A stretch of DNA of 20,395 bases. Origin: Savagea sp. GTDB taxonomy: Bacteria; Bacillota; Bacilli; Bacillales_A; Planococcaceae. Shown here in pieces: positions 15,104-20,395 of the stretch. The position numbers and the translations under genes are program-made. The stretch's first letter is position 1; each line of letters starts with the position of its first letter. The stretch spans positions 1-20,395 of the forward strand of contig JASLJC010000022.1 of assembly GCA_030152585.1 (NCBI GenBank), given 5' to 3'. The notes under the pieces are model-generated. The model made no database searches and was not told the origin of the DNA. It saw nothing but the letters and a program-made list of their open reading frames with translations.

Positions 15104-16834
15104 ATGGGGATTATCGGAATTGATCTCGGTACGACAAATTCAGCAATGGCGTATTATGAAAACGGACAGGCGGTCATCGTACCGAATGCACAAGATGAGC
15201 GAACGACACCTTCTGTCTATCAAGTGAAGCCAAACGGTGAAGAAGTCATCGGCTTACTTGCGAAAAAAGGAGCGGCGACGTTTCCGAATCATACCGTATT
15301 AGAAGTGAAACGATTAATGGGAAGTGGCGAAAATGTCGTCATTGAAGGCAAGACGTATCGTCCAGAAGAAATATCTTCTAAATTTTTACGTTATTTAAAA
15401 GAAAGTGCAGAAGATAAGTTAAATCAAAATATTGAAGAAGCGGTTATTACTGTACCGGCTTATTTTACAGATGCACAACGAAAAGCGACGAAAGATGCTG
15501 GCGAATTAGCAGGTTTGAAAGTTGAACGTATTATTAACGAGCCGACTGCTGCTGCATTAGCGTTCAGCCATGACAATTTAGAAGAAGACCGTCATTTACT
15601 CGTTTACGATTTAGGCGGAGGAACGTTTGACGTTTCAGTCGTCGAATTGTTTGAAGGTATCGTCGAAGTGAAGTCGAGTGTCGGAGATAACGCACTCGGT
15701 GGTGCAGATTTTGATCAATTGTTAATCGAGATGATCCAATCCGATTTCGAAGAAACGAACGGTTATACGATGGAATCGATCGCAAATGATCAACAATTAC
15801 TTTATTACACGTTAAAAGAAGCAGCAGAAACAGCAAAAATTAATTTGTCAACACAAGTCGATACGATGGTGATGTTACCGTTTCTCGGTTTAAAAGACAA
15901 TATGCCGGTCGGTTATACGGGGATGTTGACACGTAACGATTTCGAAGAACAAATTGCGCCACTGATCGACCGAACGATGGAAAAAGTGCAACTGGCGTTA
16001 ACGGAAGCGAATTTAACAGAAGATGACATTGACGAAGTGTTAATGGTCGGTGGTTCGACACGTGTGCTCGCGGTACAAGAAGCAGTCGAGCGTAAGTTCC
16101 CGTCAAAAATTCGTACCGATGTCAATCCCGATGAAGTTGTCGCACAAGGCGCAGCGGTCCAAGCCGCTTTAAAGTCGAATGCAATCGACTCGGCTAAAGG
16201 GTTAATGGCGATCGACGTCTGTCCGTATACGTTAGGATTAGAAGTCGTTCGTCGAGTCGAAGATGAGTTAAAATATGGATTTTTTGATCCGCTTATTTTA
16301 AAAAATACACCGATTCCGACGAAAGAGACGAAAACGTACTATACGATTTCGGACAACCAAACGGAAATGGACATTTCCGTTTATCAAGGAGAAGACGAAT
16401 ACACCAAAAACAACAGTCTCGTCTCCGATTCTATTTACGTTCGGAACATACCACCTGCACCGGCAGGACATGAATCGGTAGAAATTACGTTCCATTATGA
16501 TATTAACGGTTTAATCCACGTCGAAGCTGTTATTTTGAGTACGGGCGAACGTATTCAAGAAATTATTGAATCCCAACGCGGTGTCATGAGCGATACAGAG
16601 AAAAAAATGGCTACCGAGCGGATGGAAGAAGAAGATGCAACGTCGGAAGCATATGATCGTGCGAAAAAAGCGATTCATCGTGCACGTAAAATAAAAACGG
16701 CTTGTAGTGCGACAGATGCCGAACGTCTAGAAGAACAAATCGTTCAACTGGAAGAAGCGATTCAATCAGAAGATGTACGTGCGATTGAACGGAACGAACA
16801 AAAGTTACTCGATCTCATTATCGAAATTTTGTAA
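15104..16834 (+). CDS. hscC: HscC-type Hsp70 chaperone
   Basis: A 576-residue Hsp70. The ATPase domain (1-365) has all nucleotide motifs: IDLGTTNS (6-13), K70, VITVPAYFTDAQRKAT (114-129), NEPTAAAL (145-152), DLGGGTFDVSVV (169-180) and VGGSTRV (315-321). The linker IDVCPYTLGLEV (370-381) replaces the DVTPLSLGIE of DnaK and resembles the CPYSLG linker of E. coli HscC. The substrate domain also matches HscC (VYQGEDEYTKNN, 426-437; HYDINGLIHVEA, 464-475). The helical lid (about 490-576) is shorter than in DnaK and ends without the usual disordered acidic tail. HscC in E. coli acts with the J protein Hsc56 (DjlC) and GrpE. Here the gene is in one operon with a GrpE-like and two J-like proteins. 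AGGAGAG is correctly placed before the ATG. The HscC assignment rests on remembered sequence similarity. Confidence 0.88.
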   Translation: MGIIGIDLGTTNSAMAYYENGQAVIVPNAQDERTTPSVYQVKPNGEEVIGLLAKKGAATFPNHTVLEVKRLMGSGENVVIEGKTYRPEEISSKFLRYLKESAEDKLNQNIEEAVITVPAYFTDAQRKATKDAGELAGLKVERIINEPTAAALAFSHDNLEEDRHLLVYDLGGGTFDVSVVELFEGIVEVKSSVGDNALGGADFDQLLIEMIQSDFEETNGYTMESIANDQQLLYYTLKEAAETAKINLSTQVDTMVMLPFLGLKDNMPVGYTGMLTRNDFEEQIAPLIDRTMEKVQLALTEANLTEDDIDEVLMVGGSTRVLAVQEAVERKFPSKIRTDVNPDEVVAQGAAVQAALKSNAIDSAKGLMAIDVCPYTLGLEVVRRVEDELKYGFFDPLILKNTPIPTKETKTYYTISDNQTEMDISVYQGEDEYTKNNSLVSDSIYVRNIPPAPAGHESVEITFHYDINGLIHVEAVILSTGERIQEIIESQRGVMSDTEKKMATERMEEEDATSEAYDRAKKAIHRARKIKTACSATDAERLEEQIVQLEEAIQSEDVRAIERNEQKLLDLIIEIL

Positions 16835-16838
16835 AGCG

Positions 16839-16874
16839 AAAACGTTTAATGTCGTTTGGCATTAAACGTTTTTT
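16839..16874 (+). terminator. Intra-operon terminator after hscC
   Basis: AAAACGTTTAATG (16839-16851) and its exact reverse complement (16860-16872) make a 13-bp stem with an eight-base loop, followed by six T (16869-16874). It begins five bases after the Hsp70 stop codon. The next gene has no evident promoter of its own, so this may attenuate rather than end transcription. Confidence 0.85.
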
Positions 16875-16900
16875 CAATAAAAGAAGAAAGAGGCGAAAGT

Positions 16901-17677
16901 ATGTTCATTGAATCACTCATTTTACTCGGACTCGTTTATGTCATTGCATTGTATGGCCTACGTCCGTACATCACACCGTATGTAAACGAAGAGTGGTCAA
17001 AAGGAAAACGATTCCTTTTACAGTACGGGACGCCGTATGTCGTCGTTGTCGCGTATTATCATTTTGAAAAAATAGTAGGAGGCCAAAACTTATCGGATGA
17101 AGACGCTGCTTCTTTGTTATTACAAGTGCTCTCTCTCATTGCGTTATTTGGCTTTCTCTTTTTATTCGTTCGTTTCGGCATTAATATCGCCGAACAACTC
17201 GGATGGAACGGTCTTGGAAAAACGATACTCGGTATTTTAGCATTCGTTTTCAGTATTGCTTATGTCGCGGATGATATGTGGAGTATGATTTACAAGCGCC
17301 AAGAACCTATTTTGGTTTTCGAAGGGACATTACTCTTTGGTAGTATCGTAGTCCTTTTGTTTTTACTTTTATTTGCCGGAAGTTTTCGTTATTGGTCGAA
17401 AAAGCACGAAAAAGGACGTGCACAAACGTTCAGCTTACTCGGTATCGCTATACTTGCACTGTACAGTATGTTTTATCCGTATTGGAACGAAGGATTCCAT
17501 CTAGCGATATTACTCGTAAGTCTCGTCTATCTTTACGTCTCGTATCGTACGTTATTTTCTCAAATGTCGCGTCGAATGCAGTCGTTCATGGCGATGCTAC
17601 TAACCGTTTGTTTATTGAATTTTTTAGTGACGTACAGTATGGTACAAAACGTGTTCAAATGGACTACAACCGGATGA
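16901..17677 (+). CDS. Polytopic membrane protein, about eight segments
   Basis: A 258-residue hydrophobic protein with about eight predicted membrane segments (roughly 4-22, 38-54, 70-98, 105-124, 136-161, 176-194, 199-217, 227-250). Short charged loops separate them, including KRFLLQ, a YKRQEP loop and a KKHEKGR loop that suggest cytoplasmic positives. There is no signal peptide and no motif I can assign to a known family. ATG 16901 was chosen because AGGCGA precedes it at proper spacing and the upstream in-frame ATG lies in the terminator hairpin. It is 11 bases from the second J-like gene, whose own membrane anchor could pair with it. A role as membrane platform for the chaperone complex is inference only. 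Confidence 0.65.
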   Translation: MFIESLILLGLVYVIALYGLRPYITPYVNEEWSKGKRFLLQYGTPYVVVVAYYHFEKIVGGQNLSDEDAASLLLQVLSLIALFGFLFLFVRFGINIAEQLGWNGLGKTILGILAFVFSIAYVADDMWSMIYKRQEPILVFEGTLLFGSIVVLLFLLLFAGSFRYWSKKHEKGRAQTFSLLGIAILALYSMFYPYWNEGFHLAILLVSLVYLYVSYRTLFSQMSRRMQSFMAMLLTVCLLNFLVTYSMVQNVFKWTTTG

Positions 17678-17688
17678 AAGGAGCGTAA

Positions 17689-18765
17689 ATGATGACATTA
17701 CAACGATTAAAAGAAGAAAATATTTATACATTGTTTCAAGTAACAGATGAAACGGATGAACGTGCTTTGAAACGTCGGTTTTATCAACTTTTGCGCAAAT
17801 ATCCGAACGAGACCCATCCTGAAGAATTCATGTATTTACAAACGGTTCATCAAAAACTGCGTCAAGAAATCAAAAATCAACATACGACGGACCGAACGAG
17901 AGGACCAGAAAACGTCCAACGTCGTACACGGACGCAAACGGTCGAAGAGCCAAAAGAAGAACCGAAGGAAGAGCAACAAGAGGAGCAAGAAGACCGAGAA
18001 ACATTGCTCGTGCAGGTCGATCGATATTTACAACGAAGAGATATTACAAGAGCGCTTGAAGTAGCACGCCGTCTTGAAACATATTACCCGAACGATCCGC
18101 TCATTTTCCGTTACGTCGCGCGGGCATTAGCAGAACATGCGATGTTACAAAAAGAAGAAGAACGAAAAGAATTGACGCAGCGGTACGAACGCTTGTTAAA
18201 TGAACCTTCTCCGCTTCCATATGAGAAAGTGTACGATTTACTTCGTTACTTCGATTATGAACCGTTTTTACAAGGGGACGGCACGACACGTCGTATGCAA
18301 GCTTATGAGCAAATCGAGACACTTTCTTTAACAGAGATGCAATATAAAGAAATGGCCGAACAGATGGAACAAGACGTCTTAAACGATCGGATCCAAACGG
18401 CTACGTATCTTGACTACATTGAAATCGCACGCCGTTTAGCCGACCGTCATATTTTATTCCGTACGGTATATGACGTCGCATCCGTGACGTATCGTGTGCG
18501 CACGAATACAGAAGAGCCGGTGATCCAACAAGATGAAATAAAAAATGAACCGACTCGTGTTGCGACACAGTACGTTTTACAAATCATTAGTTTTGCGGTG
18601 ATTTTGAGTTTATTCGTCACACCGATTATCGGTATTCCAGTCGCTTTTTATTTATATGTGAAACGAATCGATATGCTCGAGATGCTTCGTACGTACGCTT
18701 CGACGATTGTCTCGATTGTCGTACTGTTGTTTATCGTTTCAACCGTCCTTGGGTTCTTTTTATGA
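17689..18765 (+). CDS. Second membrane-anchored J-like protein
   Basis: A 358-residue protein with one J-like domain (about 11-62) in which HPD is replaced by YPNETHPEEF (38-47); the first eight residues are identical to those of the first J-like domain of the gene at 11922. Helix III is weaker (YLQTVHQKLRQE). A Glu/Lys/Gln-rich linker (86-104), a helical TPR-like region (105-270) and two C-terminal hydrophobic segments (295-324, 335-357) follow. The first of these contains VTPIIGI, matching FTPIVGI in the other J-like protein, so the two are paralogues with shared architecture. The probable role is to present clients to the HscC-type Hsp70 at the membrane. Two adjacent ATGs (17689, 17692) are possible starts after AAGGAGCG. 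Confidence 0.75.
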   Translation: MMTLQRLKEENIYTLFQVTDETDERALKRRFYQLLRKYPNETHPEEFMYLQTVHQKLRQEIKNQHTTDRTRGPENVQRRTRTQTVEEPKEEPKEEQQEEQEDRETLLVQVDRYLQRRDITRALEVARRLETYYPNDPLIFRYVARALAEHAMLQKEEERKELTQRYERLLNEPSPLPYEKVYDLLRYFDYEPFLQGDGTTRRMQAYEQIETLSLTEMQYKEMAEQMEQDVLNDRIQTATYLDYIEIARRLADRHILFRTVYDVASVTYRVRTNTEEPVIQQDEIKNEPTRVATQYVLQIISFAVILSLFVTPIIGIPVAFYLYVKRIDMLEMLRTYASTIVSIVVLLFIVSTVLGFFL

Positions 18766-18814
18766 TCACTTTCTTTCCATGTGTAATATTGTATGAAATG
18801 AATACTCTATTTAA

Positions 18815-18851
18815 AAAAATCCTTCGATTGCTTGGCAATCGAAGGATTTTT
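18815..18851. terminator. Bidirectional terminator between J-like gene and brnQ
   Basis: Bases 18815-18831 and 18835-18851 are exact 17-bp reverse complements around a TTG loop, with an A-run at one end and a T-run at the other. It serves both convergent operons and ends two bases before the brnQ stop codon. Confidence 0.92.
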
Positions 18852-18852
18852 G

Positions 18853-20157
18853 TTAGGAGTAAAGGATACGGTTTTGACGCCGATCGAGGATATATCCGAT
18901 GGCAGCGACGATTAAAAATGGAACGAACCAACCGATGCCGTTATCGAGTAACGGAACGTATTGCATCAGTGTGTTGTGAACGGAAACAGAAACGAAGCCG
19001 AGTGCGTGCATCGCATCGTATAGACCGAAAACAATCGCAACGGTTACACTATATTGATACATACGCGGACTTTCGCCAAACTTGTATTGGAATAACGACA
19101 ACGCAACAAGGACGATGGCAATCGGATATAAAAAGCCGAGCAGTGGTGCAGCAGCGTTTAAAATACGTTCTAATCCGAAATTCGTAATACCAAAACCGAT
19201 CAAAGTGAAAATGAGGACGTACGTACCATATGAAAACTTCGGTAAAATGTCGACGAAAAATTGACTCGTCGCTGTAATGAGTCCGATTGCTGTCGTTAAA
19301 CAAGCGAGTAAAACGATAATTCCGAATAAAATGTTACCCGGATAACCGAACAATTGCTCAGCCGCGATAATGAGTAGTTGGGCACCGTTTTCGACTTCGC
19401 CATCAAACGGTAATACGCGACCGACCCATGCGAGAGATAAATAGACGAGTGCAAGTCCAATCGCAGCGATTACCCCTGCGCCGACAGTACCGCGTAAAAT
19501 ATCGCTTTTTTGTTGAACACCGTGCATTTGAAACGTACGTACGATGACCATACCGAAGGCAAGTGCCGCAATTGCATCAAGGGTGAAATACCCTTCCCAA
19601 AAGCCGGTTAAAAAAGGCGAAGCGACATATTTCTCCGAAACAATTGCCGGTTCATACGGATAAACGAAAAATGCACGGACGACGAGTAAAGTTAAAACGA
19701 TCAGTAACAACGGCGTCAGCACACGTCCGACGATATCGAGCATTTTTTGTGGACGAATACTAACCGCATACGTGACGAGGAAAAAGAAAATAGAGAAAAT
19801 AAAAAGGGCAAGCGGTGTATTTATATTCGTTACTTGAACGTAACCGAGTTCGTATGCGACATTTGCCGCACGTGGAATTACGTATAAAGGTCCAATCGCT
19901 AAGTAGACGATGACTGCAAATCCGATACCAAACCAAGGGTGAACGCGTGATCCAACCGATTGTAATCCGTTTTCAGATAGTGCAATGGCGACAACTGTAA
20001 AAAGTGGTAAAAAAACGGCAGTTAAATTAAATCCGATAATAGCAGGTGTAAAGGCATCTCCTGCTTCCATTCCGAGATAAGGAGGGAAAATTAAATTTCC
20101 AGCTCCGAAAAAGAGGGAAAAGAGCATAAGCCCAATAAAGAAAGTCGTTTTATTCAT
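18853..20157 (-). CDS. brnQ: BrnQ branched-chain amino acid carrier
   Basis: A 434-residue carrier of the LIVCS family that takes up leucine, isoleucine and valine with a cation across the cytoplasmic membrane. It has about 12 hydrophobic segments and the family N-terminal signature FSLFFGAGNLIFPPYLG, followed by IGPLYVIPRAA and FWEGYFTLDAIAALAFGMVIV. The length is normal. Two in-frame ATGs exist; GGAG (20167-20170) touches the first (20166) but is nine bases from 20157, which I therefore prefer. A second brnQ-like gene lies upstream on the same strand, 54 to 63 bases away, so they may be co-transcribed. It is not clear from the sequence whether the two differ in specificity. Confidence 0.95.
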   Translation of the reverse strand: MNKTTFFIGLMLFSLFFGAGNLIFPPYLGMEAGDAFTPAIIGFNLTAVFLPLFTVVAIALSENGLQSVGSRVHPWFGIGFAVIVYLAIGPLYVIPRAANVAYELGYVQVTNINTPLALFIFSIFFFLVTYAVSIRPQKMLDIVGRVLTPLLLIVLTLLVVRAFFVYPYEPAIVSEKYVASPFLTGFWEGYFTLDAIAALAFGMVIVRTFQMHGVQQKSDILRGTVGAGVIAAIGLALVYLSLAWVGRVLPFDGEVENGAQLLIIAAEQLFGYPGNILFGIIVLLACLTTAIGLITATSQFFVDILPKFSYGTYVLIFTLIGFGITNFGLERILNAAAPLLGFLYPIAIVLVALSLFQYKFGESPRMYQYSVTVAIVFGLYDAMHALGFVSVSVHNTLMQYVPLLDNGIGWFVPFLIVAAIGYILDRRQNRILYS

Positions 20158-20176
20158 AATATTCATCTCCTATAAT

Positions 20177-20208
20177 AGAAAAAGGAAGAAGTTATCCAAA
20201 CTTCCTCC
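20177..20208 (-). terminator. Weak hairpin between the two brnQ genes
   Basis: On the minus strand GAAGTT-TGGAT-AACTTC forms a six-bp stem, followed after TTCC by a run of five T. It could act as a weak terminator or processing site after the upstream brnQ copy. The stem is short, so this is tentative. Confidence 0.35.
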
Positions 20209-20220
20209 CGATCTTTAAAA

Positions 20221-20395
20221 TTAAGCTGAACGTACATTGTGATTCATTTTGTCTATGACGTATCCAATAATCGCTAACAATAAAACAGGCACGACCCATC
20301 CGAGTCCGTTATCGAATAACGGAATAAAGGAGAGCGACTTTGAAAATTCAGGACTCACCAGTTCTAAAGCGGCAAATGCATCGTATAACCCGAAC
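20221..20395 (-). CDS. brnQ: Second BrnQ-type carrier, C-terminal part only
   Basis: The last 57 codons of a second BrnQ, cut by the window edge; the stop is TAA at 20223-20221. The translation FGLYDAFAALEL...PLFDNGLGWVVPVLLLAIIGYVID aligns with the end of the neighbouring carrier (FGLYDAMHALGF...PLLDNGIGWFVPFLIVAAIGYILD), with clear divergence at many positions. It is therefore an older tandem paralogue and not a recent exact copy. Function as a branched-chain amino acid carrier is inferred from that match. Confidence 0.88.
   Translation of the reverse strand, partial: FGLYDAFAALELVSPEFSKSLSFIPLFDNGLGWVVPVLLLAIIGYVIDKMNHNVRSA

Noticed and set aside
15104..16834. Housekeeping dnaK
   Set aside because: Shortened C-terminus, HscC-like CPYTLG linker, and the gene order does not match the hrcA-grpE-dnaK-dnaJ operon.
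1..20395. tRNA, rRNA or CRISPR array
   Set aside because: No cloverleaf-like sequence, rRNA segment or regularly spaced direct repeats were seen on reading the window.

Overview
The window looks like chromosome from a flagellated, low-to-moderate GC Gram-positive bacterium of the Bacillales. Evidence: strong AGGAGG-type ribosome binding sites, some TTG and GTG starts, classic U-tract hairpin terminators, a Bacillus-type CzrA/CzcD zinc cassette, a YheC/YheD-type ATP-grasp protein (a family mostly known from spore-forming bacilli), BrnQ carriers and a flagellin. I cannot name the genus with confidence.

Layout. (1) 1-4150 is visibly more AT-rich than the rest. It holds hairpins and an unidentified coding remnant at the left edge, then a two-gene operon: a protein with two YheC/D-like ATP-grasp modules, translationally coupled to a stand-alone D-alanine--D-alanine ligase homologue. 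(2) 4150-4912 is a combined terminator/promoter palindrome followed by a small membrane protein with a TcaA/YvbJ-like extracytoplasmic domain. (3) 4913-7571 (minus strand) is a zinc-themed block: CzrA-type repressor, CzcD efflux carrier with a natural His6 tail, and a soluble chemoreceptor ending in a CZB zinc-binding domain. (4) 7790-11272 (minus) is a giant flagellin of 1160 residues. Its normal ends flank an insert of about 890 residues carrying a TolB-like WD40/PD40 motif and about six repeats ending in a G-N/D-A-R-P motif. (5) 11403-18765 (plus) is the main novelty: a seven-gene accessory chaperone locus. It encodes a GrpE-like factor, a membrane-anchored protein with two J-like domains, a double CbxX/SpoVK-type AAA+ ATPase, a 74-residue protein, an HscC-type Hsp70, a polytopic membrane protein and a second membrane-anchored J-like protein. 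(6) 18815-20395 (minus) holds two BrnQ branched-chain amino acid carriers in tandem, the second cut by the window edge.

In E. coli the Hsp70 paralogue HscC works with membrane-anchored J proteins and GrpE. The locus here looks like a self-contained Gram-positive counterpart with added AAA+ and membrane components. All three of its J-like domains replace the HPD tripeptide, required for Hsp70 stimulation in canonical J proteins, with a consistent Y-P-N/H-E...P-E-x-F motif. The locus is divergent from the giant flagellin gene across a 130-base intergenic region. A link between the two is possible but is only inferred.
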